Below, piece by piece: positions 36,024 through 44,890 of a stretch of 64,000 bases of DNA. The notes under the pieces were generated by a model that ran no database searches, was not told the DNA's origin, and saw nothing but the letters and a program-made list of their open reading frames with translations. The stretch is from an uncultured Paracoccaceae bacterium (lineage in GTDB: Bacteria > Pseudomonadota > Alphaproteobacteria > Rhodobacterales > Rhodobacteraceae), in the NCBI GenBank assembly GCA_913061275.1, contig CAJXSR010000003.1:1-64000 (forward strand), given 5' to 3'. How positions within the stretch are numbered: the stretch's first letter is position 1; every line of letters starts with the position of its first letter. A program made the position numbers and the translations under genes.

Positions 36024-37217
36024 ATGCTTGCCACTGCTATCAGCAAAATCCAAGGCTCGGCCATTTCCGCCATTTTTGATAAAGCCATACTACTACGGGC
36101 CAAAGGGCGCGATTTGGTTGATTTCTCAGTTGGCGAGCCTGATTTCGACACCCCCGAACATATTTGTGACGCAGGCATAAAAGCGATCCAGCAAGGTATC
36201 ACACGCTACACTGCGGTTGATGGAACAAATGATCTAAAAGCAGCGATTGCACGAAAATTCAAAACCGATAACGGCCTTGAATATAGCTCTGCGCAGATCG
36301 TCATAAGCGCAGGTGCCAAACCGCTTTTGGCAACCGCAATGCAAGCGGTCATAAACCCGAATGATGAGGTGATTATCCCCACCCCTGCATGGCCTTCGCA
36401 CATTGGAATGGTTGAGGTTTGTAATGCGACCCCCGTGATGGTGCCTACAACGCATGAAGAGGGTTTCAAGCTTAGCGCCGCAAAACTGGAAGCCGCGATT
36501 ACACCCAAAACCAAATTACTACTGTTGTGTTCGCCATCCAACCCGACGGGGGCGGTTTATTCGACCAAAGCACTGGCTGACCTTGCCGAAGTTTTACGTC
36601 GTCATCCCCACATCCTGATTATATCCGACGATCTTTATGAACATATCGTTTTTGATGACAATCGCTTTGCCACTCTGGCCGCTGTTGCACCAGATTTGCG
36701 CGATCGCATCCTAACCGTGAATGGTGTTTCCAAAGCTTATGCCATGACGGGCTGGCGTATCGGTTATGCGGGTGGGCCGGAATGGTGGATGAACGGCATC
36801 CGCAAAATCTCATCACAGATTAATGGCGGGCCGTGCTCTATCAGTCAGGCCGCCAGCATTGCCGCACTGGATGGGCCGCAGGAATTCCTGTCAACATGGC
36901 GCGATACTTACTGCAAAAGACGCGACATTGCCCTTGAAGGCTTGGCCAAAATTGACGGCCTTAATGTCGGCAAACCAGAAGGGGCTTTCTACCTTATGCC
37001 CCATTGTGGTGGGTTACTGGGTAAGAAAACCCCCGATGGTCAACCCATTGAAACATCCACTGATCTGGCGTCATATTTGCTAAATGAAGGTGTTGTTGTT
37101 GTTCCGGGTGCGGGTTTCTTTTGTGATCCATATTTCCGTATGTCCACCGCCACGTCTGAGGCGAATATCATCGAAGGCATTCGTCGCATGACTTCCGCCT
37201 GCAACGCATTAGTATAG
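36024..37217 (+). CDS. Class I/II PLP-dependent aminotransferase
   Basis: A 397-residue aspartate-type aminotransferase of subgroup I-gamma. PLP Lys237 lies in NGVSKAYAMTGWRIGY, the PSNPTGAVY block near 171-179, the Asp/Tyr site SDDLYEHIVF (201-210), and RISTATSE-like RMSTATSE with Arg372 for the substrate carboxylate. Aspartate or a related amino acid with 2-oxoglutarate is the likely substrate. It is followed by a PrpD-like gene 9 bases later. Confidence 0.9.
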   Translation: MLATAISKIQGSAISAIFDKAILLRAKGRDLVDFSVGEPDFDTPEHICDAGIKAIQQGITRYTAVDGTNDLKAAIARKFKTDNGLEYSSAQIVISAGAKPLLATAMQAVINPNDEVIIPTPAWPSHIGMVEVCNATPVMVPTTHEEGFKLSAAKLEAAITPKTKLLLLCSPSNPTGAVYSTKALADLAEVLRRHPHILIISDDLYEHIVFDDNRFATLAAVAPDLRDRILTVNGVSKAYAMTGWRIGYAGGPEWWMNGIRKISSQINGGPCSISQAASIAALDGPQEFLSTWRDTYCKRRDIALEGLAKIDGLNVGKPEGAFYLMPHCGGLLGKKTPDGQPIETSTDLASYLLNEGVVVVPGAGFFCDPYFRMSTATSEANIIEGIRRMTSACNALV

Positions 37218-37226
37218 GAAAACCCC

Positions 37227-38579
37227 ATGACTTTATCTATGTCCGCATTTGCGCATAACCTGACATATAACGACCTGCCCGAACCGTTATTTCGCGTCTT
37301 GCGGCGCAGCTTTCTAGACACCATGGGGGTTGCCGCAATCGGGTCAACCACAGAACTGTCTGATCTGGCCCGCAAAGGCGCATTGGCAGTTTTTGGTGCT
37401 GGCACTGCAGGAAAAACACGTATCTTGATGGATGGACGCCAACTTAGCCCCGCAGGGGCGGCAATGGCGGGGGCCTTTATGGTCGACAGTATTGACGCCC
37501 ATGACGGTACATCCCCCAACAAGGGCCATGCAGGGTCTGCAATTTTCCCCGCATTACTGGCTGTAGCAGACGCCATGCGCACAAACGGCACACCCATAAC
37601 GGGCAATGATTTTGCCACATGGCTGGCCGTAGCATATGAAGTCAGCTACCGCGCGGGCCAAGTGCAACATGCGACTTGCGCCGATTATCATACCTCTGGC
37701 GCATGGACAGCCGTAGGCGTAGCTGCCGCTTGCGCAAAAATGCTTGGCTGCGATGGTGAAATGATCCGCCATGCCGCCGGCATCGGTGAATATCACGGGC
37801 CGCGCAGCCAGATGATGCGTTGCATTGATTTTCCAACCATGCTGCGCGACGGCGTTGGTTGGGGCGCGCCCACGGGTGTAACCGCCGCATACCTTGCCCG
37901 CGAAGGCTTTACAGGTGCGCCCGCATTAACCTGCGAAGGTGATGATGCCGCGCCTTTCTGGGTTGATTTAGGGGGTACATGGCTGACAGTTGAACACACC
38001 CATTACAAACCCTATCCTTGTTGTCGCTGGGCGCATCCGTCCCTTGATGCAGTGCACGAATTGATGACGAAAAATAACCTAACACATGACCGCGTTAAAG
38101 CTGTGAACATTAAAACTTTCCACAACGCCACACGGCTTGCAGGTCATGAACCCCAAACATTGGATGATTTCACCTATGCCATCGCATTCCCCGTCGCCGC
38201 AATGATTGTGCGCGGACAGGTTGGCGTTGATGAGCTGACACCAGAAACCCTGCAAGACCCCGATATTTTGCGCGTTAGCCGCGCCACCACCTTAATTGAC
38301 GATGCCCACATGACAAAAATAAGTGAAGGTAAACGCTGGGCGCAAGTCACCATCATTGATATGGATGGCACTGAATACATCGACGCACCCCGCACCCCGC
38401 GTGGCGACACCGATTTACCATTAAGTGACGCGGAAATCAGCACCAAGTTTCACGGTTTCGCCGACCCTGTTATCGGATTGGAACGGGCTAAAGAAATAGA
38501 AGACCTGTCGGCAAAATTCGATACGCTGGATGCGAAAGGTTTCGCACGGTTGATGGATTTGTGCCTTTCAGCGCCTTAA
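37227..38579 (+). CDS. MmgE/PrpD family protein
   Basis: A 450-residue protein of the 2-methylcitrate dehydratase/iminodisuccinate epimerase family. The start shows LPEPLFRVLRRSFLDTMGVAAIG (in part) and the all-helical N-domain has GTSPNKGHAGSAIFPALLAVAD (in part); the C-domain contains FHNATRLAGHEP. PrpD acts in propionate breakdown, but most stand-alone homologues have other or unknown substrates. The pairing with an aspartate-type aminotransferase may mean an amino-acid or dicarboxylate route, which is an inference only. Confidence 0.8.
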   Translation: MTLSMSAFAHNLTYNDLPEPLFRVLRRSFLDTMGVAAIGSTTELSDLARKGALAVFGAGTAGKTRILMDGRQLSPAGAAMAGAFMVDSIDAHDGTSPNKGHAGSAIFPALLAVADAMRTNGTPITGNDFATWLAVAYEVSYRAGQVQHATCADYHTSGAWTAVGVAAACAKMLGCDGEMIRHAAGIGEYHGPRSQMMRCIDFPTMLRDGVGWGAPTGVTAAYLAREGFTGAPALTCEGDDAAPFWVDLGGTWLTVEHTHYKPYPCCRWAHPSLDAVHELMTKNNLTHDRVKAVNIKTFHNATRLAGHEPQTLDDFTYAIAFPVAAMIVRGQVGVDELTPETLQDPDILRVSRATTLIDDAHMTKISEGKRWAQVTIIDMDGTEYIDAPRTPRGDTDLPLSDAEISTKFHGFADPVIGLERAKEIEDLSAKFDTLDAKGFARLMDLCLSAP

Positions 38580-38583
38580 TACA

Positions 38584-38874
38584 TCAAACCCCATCAACAA
38601 TAATCGCTGTGCATTCTGCATTGGCATGGCGAATGGCCTGCACGGGCTTATAATCTTCGCTGTCTAAAAAACCACGTGCCGCTTGCATATCTGGGAATTC
38701 TACAATCACGATACGGGTTGGCGACCATAAATCAGCTTCAACCACATCCATATCGCCACCACGTGTGCGATAAATACCGCCATGCTTTTCTGCTAATGGC
38801 TTAGCCTTAAGCTTATAAGTTTCGTAAGCGTCCAAATCATTGATCTTCGTGTCTACTATCAAATACGCTGGCAT
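38584..38874 (-). CDS. DUF1330 family protein
   Basis: A 96-residue protein with the DUF1330 blocks PAYLIVDTKINDLDAYETYK (2-21), KHGGIYRTRGGD (about 34-45) and IVIVEFPDMQAARGFLDSEDY (about 56-76, in part). It is a small ferredoxin-like fold of unknown role. Convergent with the PrpD-like gene, 4 bases apart. Confidence 0.88.
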   Translation of the reverse strand: MPAYLIVDTKINDLDAYETYKLKAKPLAEKHGGIYRTRGGDMDVVEADLWSPTRIVIVEFPDMQAARGFLDSEDYKPVQAIRHANAECTAIIVDGV

Positions 38875-38910
38875 AGATTTTCCTTAGGGTTTTACTAAAT
38901 TGCAGTCACC

Positions 38911-39159
38911 CTAGCCGCCAAAAAAGCGACGGTAAATCCAAATTAAAACTATCGCACCCACTAAGCCGCCAACAAACATGCTTAGCACACTTGAAGCACC
39001 AACAAACAACACGAACAGGCCGCGTAAAAATATACCGCCAAAGATTGCACCCAACACACCGATTGCTATGGCCACAAGCGCGTTTACTTGCAAGCCCATA
39101 AAACGCACCGCTAGAAAACCAGCGGCTGCACCCACGATAAGTGTAAGAATAAATGGCAT
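38911..39159 (-). CDS. GlsB/YeaQ/YmgE-type small membrane protein
   Basis: An 82-residue protein with three hydrophobic stretches rich in Gly and Ala (about 1-18, 27-46, 53-75), ending IYRRFFGG. This is the pattern of transglycosylase-associated/YeaQ stress membrane proteins. Function unknown. It has a GGAGGATCG ribosome site before the ATG. Confidence 0.72.
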   Translation of the reverse strand: MPFILTLIVGAAAGFLAVRFMGLQVNALVAIAIGVLGAIFGGIFLRGLFVLFVGASSVLSMFVGGLVGAIVLIWIYRRFFGG

Positions 39160-39236
39160 AAACGATCCTCCTATTCATATCTATATAGTGTGTTTTTATC
39201 GAATTTTAAGGGGAATGTAAGTATTTCAATCTATAT

Positions 39237-39270
39237 AAAAAGGCAGCCCACACACATATGCAGACTGCCT
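39237..39270 (-). terminator. Terminator of the YHS gene
   Basis: Reading the minus strand, AGGCAG (39270-39265) pairs with CTGCCT (39246-39241) and is followed by TTTT (39240-39237). It stands about 30 bases after the YHS gene stop. Confidence 0.65.
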
Positions 39271-39298
39271 AATGTCATAATTCGCCAAATATGAACGC

Positions 39299-39769
39299 TT
39301 ATTTCAAATCAGATGGGGCAACATATTTGATGGTTTTCCAGTGTTCTTCAGATTTTTCCAAATTCCCAGAAATATCTTTTGTCCACAAACCAACAACATG
39401 AGGTGAAAGGTTCAAATAAAGTTTCTCATCAACGATTTTCCATAACTTCGGGTCACCATCAAATTTATAACCCAATGCTGCACCATATGCACAGTACCCA
39501 CCATATGCAGGCGTGTAAGATGCAGGGTTAGCTACGAATGTTTTCTTGTTTGCCTCTGAAACAAAACGGTATGTTGCATCTTCATGAACCGCTACAATAT
39601 CAACTAATCCCTCTTTTGGGCCATCTTGAAAATACGAAACAGGGTCATATCCACGTAAAGCCAAACCAGTTGTTGTTGCATTAATCTCTACACCTGCGGC
39701 TAACGCAGTGGTTACTGTAGCTGTTGCTAGGGCCAGCCCTAGGGCTGCGGCTTGTATATATGATTTCAT
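39299..39769 (-). CDS. Periplasmic YHS-domain protein
   Basis: A 156-residue protein with a signal peptide (MKSYIQAAALGLALATATV, cleaved around AAG) and a YHS domain: LRGYDPVSYFQDGPKEG (about 38-54), YRFVSEANKKTFVANPASYTPAYGGYCAYG in parts. YHS domains are often metal-binding or linked to redox enzymes. It is divergent from a TetR gene, and the gap holds a palindromic operator, so TetR control is likely. RBS AAAGGTGA lies before the ATG. Confidence 0.85.
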   Translation of the reverse strand: MKSYIQAAALGLALATATVTTALAAGVEINATTTGLALRGYDPVSYFQDGPKEGLVDIVAVHEDATYRFVSEANKKTFVANPASYTPAYGGYCAYGAALGYKFDGDPKLWKIVDEKLYLNLSPHVVGLWTKDISGNLEKSEEHWKTIKYVAPSDLK

Positions 39770-39856
39770 TTTGTCACCTTTCTGGCACTCATGCCAGTTT
39801 TTGTTTATGTTATAGTACCAACACGCTTGTATTGATTAAATTAGGAACTATCATTC

Positions 39857-39872
39857 TGTACCAAATGGTACA
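39857..39872. promoter_or_regulatory. Candidate TetR operator between YHS and TetR genes
   Basis: TGTACCA-AA-TGGTACA is a perfect 7-bp inverted repeat with a two-base centre. It lies 29 bases before the TetR start and 87 bases from the YHS start. A further AGTACCA half-site lies at 39814-39820. Position and symmetry fit autoregulation and control of the YHS gene. Confidence 0.55.
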
Positions 39873-39901
39873 AAACAAGTTTCCGTGACAGAAAGTAACA
39901 A

Positions 39902-40462
39902 ATGGCACGCCCCAAAGAGTTCACAGAAGACAAAGCCCTTGATGGTGCGATCGATATATTTTGGAAACGGGGATATGCCAGAACCACGTTACCAGATTTA
40001 CTAACCGCAATGGGAATAAGCCGTGGCTCTTTTTACGCAGCTTTCACCGACAAATATACCACCTATTGTTTGGCACTTGCGCAATATCACACCGTAAACT
40101 TGGCGAATATGCTTGCCAAAATGCGCACACAAACCAGCCTTCCTTTGGTTGACCGTCTGCTTTTCTTGTTTGAAGATATGAACCCGTCTAGCCCTTTTGA
40201 CAGTCGCTTGGGATGTTTTATCTGCAACACGATGGTAGAATTCGGCACCACTGACCCAATCATTGCGCAAAAAGTAAATCAGATGGCCAACGATATAGAG
40301 GCTTGTCTATATGATATAGTGCGCGAAAGCGGCAAAGATACAGCCACTGCCAAGTACCAATCCAAGGCGATATTACAACTATATCTAGGGGCGCAGGCGG
40401 TTCATAAATCTGGTGGTAATGTGATTGATTTCAGAACTTATTTACAAGCTATTGTCGCTTAA
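39902..40462 (+). CDS. TetR/AcrR family transcriptional regulator
   Basis: A 186-residue regulator. The N-terminal HTH is [20 protein letters not shown] (in part) and [19 protein letters not shown] (about 36-54), with the usual F/W-GY turn. The C-terminal ligand-binding domain contains [15 protein letters not shown] (about 100-114), as in ComR/ AcrR relatives (TetR_C16-like). Ligand unknown. Likely represses itself and the divergent YHS gene. It overlaps fmt by 4 bases at convergent ends. Confidence 0.88.
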   Translation: MARPKEFTEDKALDGAIDIFWKRGYARTTLPDLLTAMGISRGSFYAAFTDKYTTYCLALAQYHTVNLANMLAKMRTQTSLPLVDRLLFLFEDMNPSSPFDSRLGCFICNTMVEFGTTDPIIAQKVNQMANDIEACLYDIVRESGKDTATAKYQSKAILQLYLGAQAVHKSGGNVIDFRTYLQAIVA

Positions 40463-41373
40463 TCACGCCCTAATTCCGCGCCTTTAGGCAATGGTAAACC
40501 CCGTAAAAAATCCACCGCATCCATTGCGCCCTTACCAGCACGTTGCAAACGCAATAACTGAACCGCACCGTCCCCACATGCCACAGTCAAAGCCTCATCC
40601 AAAACTGTACCCGCAGGCCCTTGCCCCTTTGCAAGTGTGCTGTTCAAAACCTTCACCCGCTGCCCGTCCACTTCAAACCATGCACCTGGAAATGGGGATA
40701 AACCTCGGATCAGTCTATCCACTTCAACGGCAGGTTTTGCCCAGTCAATCTCTGCCTCGGATTTGTCGATCTTTAACGCGTAAGTAACACCCTCATCCGC
40801 TTGTGCGACAGGCGTTAAATTCGGCAACTCAGCCAAAGCCTGCACAATCAGTTTCGCACCCATCCCAGACAACCGATCATGCAGCACCGCCGTTGTATCT
40901 GTTGGCATAATATCGGTATCTTCATGCAGTAAAACTGGCCCCGTATCCAACCCCTTTTCCATCTGCATAATACACACACCAGTTTGCGCATCGCCGGCCA
41001 TAATTGCGCGATGAATGGGGGCGGCCCCACGCCATCGCGGCAGCTTAGACGCGTGAATGTTCAAACACCCCAATTCAGGCGCATCCAACACTGCTTGCGG
41101 CAAGATCAGACCGTAAGCTACAACCACCGCAATATCTGCTTTCAAATCCGCGAAAGATTTAATTTCGGCGGGGTCTTGAAAATTCAGTGGGTGACGCACA
41201 GGTAAATCAAGGCTTTCCGCTAACGACTGTACTGGGGAAGGCCTAGACTTTTTACCACGACCTGCAGGGCGTGGGGGTTGGCTGTAGATGGCCACAACTT
41301 CATGCCCTGCGGTCACCAAAGCTTCCAACACGGGTACAGAAAAATCAGGCGTTCCCATAAAAATGATGCGCAT
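40459..41373 (-). CDS. fmt: Methionyl-tRNA formyltransferase
   Basis: A 304-residue enzyme that formylates initiator t[18 protein letters not shown] (5-19), then the formyl-transfer residues Asn105 and His107 ([13 protein letters not shown]) and Asp143 (GLDTGPVL) are intact. Follows the two deformylase genes, so the genes for adding and removing the formyl group form one operon. Confidence 0.97.
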   Translation of the reverse strand: MRIIFMGTPDFSVPVLEALVTAGHEVVAIYSQPPRPAGRGKKSRPSPVQSLAESLDLPVRHPLNFQDPAEIKSFADLKADIAVVVAYGLILPQAVLDAPELGCLNIHASKLPRWRGAAPIHRAIMAGDAQTGVCIMQMEKGLDTGPVLLHEDTDIMPTDTTAVLHDRLSGMGAKLIVQALAELPNLTPVAQADEGVTYALKIDKSEAEIDWAKPAVEVDRLIRGLSPFPGAWFEVDGQRVKVLNSTLAKGQGPAGTVLDEALTVACGDGAVQLLRLQRAGKGAMDAVDFLRGLPLPKGAELGRD

Positions 41374-41378
41374 GACAG

Positions 41379-41885
41379 CTACCCTTTCCGCTTGGCCAGT
41401 TTGGCAGCTTTTACCAATAACATCTTACGCTTTACAGGCCCAAGATGGTCAAAAAACATCTTGCCGTTCAAATGGTCAATCTGGTGCTGCACAGATGTGG
41501 CCCAAAGCCCCACAAAATCACGCTCAATAATATCACCCGCCTCATTCATATACTCAACAGTTACCGCACGCGGGCGTTCCATTTTAACCCAAACACCCGC
41601 AAGATTAGGGCTACCTTCTTCATGCGCGCGTAATTTAGCCGAAGAATGTAAAACTTTCGGGTTTGCCATACGCACCGGCTGGTCATGCGTATCGGAACAA
41701 TCCACAACAGCCAGTCGCAGATTTTCACCGATCTGGTTTGCCCCCAAACCAACACCGGGCATCGCATACATGCTATCCAGCATATCTTGCCATATCCTGG
41801 CCACCTGATCGGTAATCGCCTCAACAGGGGTGCAAACTGTGCGCAACCGCTTGTCGGGGTACGGGATAAACCGACGTATCGCCAT
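41379..41885 (-). CDS. Peptide deformylase paralogue with substituted catalytic residues
   Basis: The 168-residue protein aligns over its whole length with peptide deformylase, but two key residues differ. Motif 1 is GVGLGANQ (44-51) instead of GxGLAAxQ. Motif 2 is EEGSPNLAG, with Ser92 in place of the metal-binding Cys of EGCLS. Motif 3 is HQIDH, with Gln135 in place of the catalytic Glu of HExDH; His134 and His138 remain. Activity as a deformylase is therefore doubtful. It shares its 3' neighbour fmt and overlaps def by one base. It may be a regulatory subunit, a binding protein or an enzyme for another amide. Confidence 0.85.
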   Translation of the reverse strand: MAIRRFIPYPDKRLRTVCTPVEAITDQVARIWQDMLDSMYAMPGVGLGANQIGENLRLAVVDCSDTHDQPVRMANPKVLHSSAKLRAHEEGSPNLAGVWVKMERPRAVTVEYMNEAGDIIERDFVGLWATSVQHQIDHLNGKMFFDHLGPVKRKMLLVKAAKLAKRKG

Positions 41886-42406
41886 CAGGCACTCGCCCGC
41901 TCTTTTTTCAACTTTTGCATTTTCTTGGTAATCATAGATTTCTTCATGCGGCTAAGATAGTCGATAAACAAAACCCCGTTCAGGTGATCGATTTCATGCT
42001 GTGCGCATGTTGCCCAAAGTCCTGTAAAATGCTCTTCTTGCTCTTTGCCTTCCAAATCCCAAAACGCAACTTTCACCTCAGCAGGGCGCGTCACATCTTC
42101 ATACATACCCGGAATAGACAAACAGCCCTCTTCATGGGTGTTTTCTTCTTCGCTAGTCCAGATCACCGTAGGATTAAACAAAACCATTGGCGCGGCTTCA
42201 TCTTCTTCTTTATCGGTGCAATCCATCACAAACATACGTTTCAACTTACCCACTTGCGGGGCTGCAAGCCCAACGCCGGGTGCATCATACATGGTGGCTA
42301 GCATTGCGTTGCCCAAAGCCTGCGCATCATCATCAACCCGATCAAACGGGCTGCACAGTTTTTTCAGACGCGGGTCTGGGTGGATCAGGATCGGTAATAT
42401 TTTCAT
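41885..42406 (-). CDS. def: Peptide deformylase
   Basis: A 173-residue metalloenzyme that removes formyl from nascent proteins. All motifs are canonical: GVGLAAPQ (44-51), EEGCLSIPG with Cys95, and QHEIDH with His137, Glu138, His141. The first gene of def, def-like, fmt. Confidence 0.97.
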   Translation of the reverse strand: MKILPILIHPDPRLKKLCSPFDRVDDDAQALGNAMLATMYDAPGVGLAAPQVGKLKRMFVMDCTDKEEDEAAPMVLFNPTVIWTSEEENTHEEGCLSIPGMYEDVTRPAEVKVAFWDLEGKEQEEHFTGLWATCAQHEIDHLNGVLFIDYLSRMKKSMITKKMQKLKKERASA

Positions 42407-42529
42407 ACTTGCGATTTAGGCGAAAGCTGGCTTGGTTTCAAGTTCGATCATTGTATCAGCCCCATGGGTACAAAAATCCCCTTGCCCCTATGCGCCTAAT
42501 AAGTAATCTGCCCGATAAAGGGGACCCAC

Positions 42530-43699
42530 ATGAGCTTTGATGAAATTATTGACCGCCGAAATACCCATTCCAGTAAATGGGATAATATGGAAAAAATCTA
42601 CGGCGTCAGCCCTGATGATGGTCTTGCCATGTGGGTGGCCGACATGGATTTCAAACCACCCCAATGCGTATTAGATGCGGTTACCAAACAGATTGCACAT
42701 GGGGTATTGGGGTATTTCACTGATACCACATCTTACAACAATGCCATTTGCGGCTGGATGTCCCGCCGCCATGGTTGGAACGTTGATCCAAACGGTATTT
42801 TTACAGTTCACGGCCTTGGCAACGGCACCGCCCTTTGTTTGCAAACCTTCACTGATCCGGGTGATGCAATCGTATTATTTACACCTGTTTACCATTCTTT
42901 TGCGCGTATCACCAAAGCATCAGGGCGTACCGTAACCGAATGCGAGATGAAAAATAACAACGGTCGCTATGAATTAGACTTTGATGCATATGACGCGGTT
43001 ATGACCGGCAAAGAAAAGATGATGATCTTTTGCTCGCCACATAACCCCGGCGGACGTGTCTGGTCACAATCAGAGCTGCAACAGGTCGCGGATTTCTGTG
43101 TAAAACACGACCTGATCCTTGTTTCCGACGAAATCCACCATGATCTGGTTTTTTCAGGCCAAAAACACATCCCAATGCCCAATGCCGTCCCTGCCATTTC
43201 CAACCGTTTGGTGATGATGACTGCAACCAGTAAAACCTTCAATCTTGCAGGCAGCCATACAGGCAACGTTATTGTTGAAGATGCCATTTTACGCCAGAAA
43301 TTTGCCGACACAATGAGCATGCTAAGCATTTCCGCCAACAGCTTTGGCCTTTATATGGCCGAAGCCGCCTATACGGGTGGGGATGCATGGGCCGATGATC
43401 TGGTGGCATACCTTACTGAAAACAAACGTGTGTTCGACGAAGGTATCAACGCAATACCGGGCCTGAAATCCATGAAACTTGAAGCGACTTACCTTGCATG
43501 GGTTGATTTTTCTGACACAGGCATGACCCGTGAAGAATTCACTGATCGTGTACAAGATGTGGCCAAAATTGCTACCAACCACGGCATCACCTTTGGCACA
43601 GGCGGTGAAAACTTCCTGCGCTTCAATCTGGGTTGCCCGCGTAGTGTGATTAAAGACGCGATTGCGCGGATGCAAAACGCATTTGGTGATTTGCAATAA
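42530..43699 (+). CDS. PatB/MalY-type C-S lyase (PLP aminotransferase fold)
   Basis: A 389-residue protein with the PatB/MalY pattern: WVADMDFKPPQCV (35-47), GVLGYFTDTTSY (58-69), HNPGGRVW (171-178), VSDEIHHDLVF (198-208) and PLP Lys235 (TATSKTFNLAGSH). Such enzymes split cystathionine or cysteine conjugates into pyruvate, ammonia and thiol. A ribosome site AAAGGGGA precedes the ATG. It is divergent from def. Confidence 0.9.
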   Translation: MSFDEIIDRRNTHSSKWDNMEKIYGVSPDDGLAMWVADMDFKPPQCVLDAVTKQIAHGVLGYFTDTTSYNNAICGWMSRRHGWNVDPNGIFTVHGLGNGTALCLQTFTDPGDAIVLFTPVYHSFARITKASGRTVTECEMKNNNGRYELDFDAYDAVMTGKEKMMIFCSPHNPGGRVWSQSELQQVADFCVKHDLILVSDEIHHDLVFSGQKHIPMPNAVPAISNRLVMMTATSKTFNLAGSHTGNVIVEDAILRQKFADTMSMLSISANSFGLYMAEAAYTGGDAWADDLVAYLTENKRVFDEGINAIPGLKSMKLEATYLAWVDFSDTGMTREEFTDRVQDVAKIATNHGITFGTGGENFLRFNLGCPRSVIKDAIARMQNAFGDLQ

Positions 43700-43771
43700 C
43701 CCCATAAACCGTTGCATCCCCTTCCTAGGAACGCCATAAAGGTCTGTAAGCATAACATCAGGACAGCTTTC

Positions 43772-44737
43772 ATGAAAAATTATCTGGAATTTGAAAAACC
43801 ATTGGCCGAAATAGAAGGCAAAGCCGTTGAATTGCGGGTGATGGCGGCACAAAGCGAAGATGACGTTGATGTCGAAAAAGAAGCGGCTGCCTTAGATAAA
43901 AAAGCCGACAAGTTGCTGGCAAAACTTTACAAAGACCTAACGCCTTGGCGCAAATGCCAAGTGGCACGCCACGCTGATCGGCCGCATTGTTCAGATTATA
44001 TCAACGCGATTTTCACCGAATACACCCCGCTTGCGGGTGATCGTAACTTTGCCGACGACAGTGCTATCATGGGCGGCTTGGCGCGCTTTAACGATCAACC
44101 CGTTGTGGTGATCGGTCACGAAAAAGGCAACGACACTAAATCACGCCTGCACCATAATTTTGGCATGTCACGCCCCGAAGGTTACCGCAAAGCCATCCGC
44201 CTGATGGAAATGGCCGACCGTTTTGGCCTGCCTATTATTACCTTAATCGACACACCGGGCGCCTTCCCTGGCAAAGGTGCCGAAGAGCGCGGACAATCCG
44301 AGGCCATCGCACGATCCACTGAAAAATGCCTGCAAGTGGGTGTGCCCCTGATTTCCGTTATCATCGGCGAAGGCGGATCAGGCGGGGCGGTTGCCTTTGC
44401 ATCATCCGACAAGTTGGCAATGTTAGAACATTCTGTTTATTCGGTAATTTCCCCCGAAGGCTGCGCATCAATTCTATGGAAAGACGCTGAAAAAATGCGC
44501 GAAGCAGCCGAGGCATTACGCCTGACCGCACAAGATTTGGTAAAACTAGGTGTGGCCGACGTGATTATCCCAGAACCCATGGGCGGTGCCCAGCGCAACA
44601 AAACCGAAACAATGGAAAATGTACGCCAGGAAATCACTGCAATGCTAAAAGAACTTAGCGGTGTTTCCCGCAAAAAACTAATCGCATCCCGCCGCAAGAA
44701 ATTTCTGGATATGGGTAGCAAGGCACTGGTGGCGTAA
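43772..44737 (+). CDS. accA: Acetyl-CoA carboxylase carboxyltransferase subunit alpha
   Basis: A 321-residue Acc[21 protein letters not shown] opens the protein; the carboxyltransferase core has [11 protein letters not shown] (about 128-138), [20 protein letters not shown] (in part) and [12 protein letters not shown]. It makes malonyl-CoA with AccD and biotin carboxyl carrier. ATG 43772 has AGGAC upstream; an in-frame frame start 20 codons earlier lacks conserved sequence. Two palindromes lie after the stop. Confidence 0.96.
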   Translation: MKNYLEFEKPLAEIEGKAVELRVMAAQSEDDVDVEKEAAALDKKADKLLAKLYKDLTPWRKCQVARHADRPHCSDYINAIFTEYTPLAGDRNFADDSAIMGGLARFNDQPVVVIGHEKGNDTKSRLHHNFGMSRPEGYRKAIRLMEMADRFGLPIITLIDTPGAFPGKGAEERGQSEAIARSTEKCLQVGVPLISVIIGEGGSGGAVAFASSDKLAMLEHSVYSVISPEGCASILWKDAEKMREAAEALRLTAQDLVKLGVADVIIPEPMGGAQRNKTETMENVRQEITAMLKELSGVSRKKLIASRRKKFLDMGSKALVA

Positions 44738-44758
44738 GGTACAACCTAACAGCATGCG

Positions 44759-44779
44759 ATCCCCGATCAAGTCGGGGAT
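44759..44779. repeat. Extragenic palindrome, copy 1
   Basis: ATCCCCGA (44759-44766) and TCGGGGAT (44772-44779) form an 8-bp inverted repeat around TCAAG, followed by GACA. The same core occurs at 44809-44827. Palindromes of the type CCCCGATCAAGTCGGGG are a frequent intergenic element in alphaproteobacteria, but copy number in this genome is not known. Confidence 0.6.
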
Positions 44780-44808
44780 GACAACCGCCCACGATCACAC
44801 ACCTGTCA

Positions 44809-44827
44809 CCCCCGATTAAATCGGGGG
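44809..44827. repeat. Extragenic palindrome, copy 2
   Basis: CCCCCGA (44809-44815) and TCGGGGG (44821-44827) flank TTAAA; GTCA precedes, so this copy stands in the opposite orientation to the first (GATGACA versus TGTCACC). The pair may form a larger hairpin and stop accA transcription. Confidence 0.6.
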
Positions 44828-44890
44828 CCTCAACCATAGAAAATAATAAATATCATCAAAATTAGAAGCCTCTTTGTTTCCTTTATTTGC

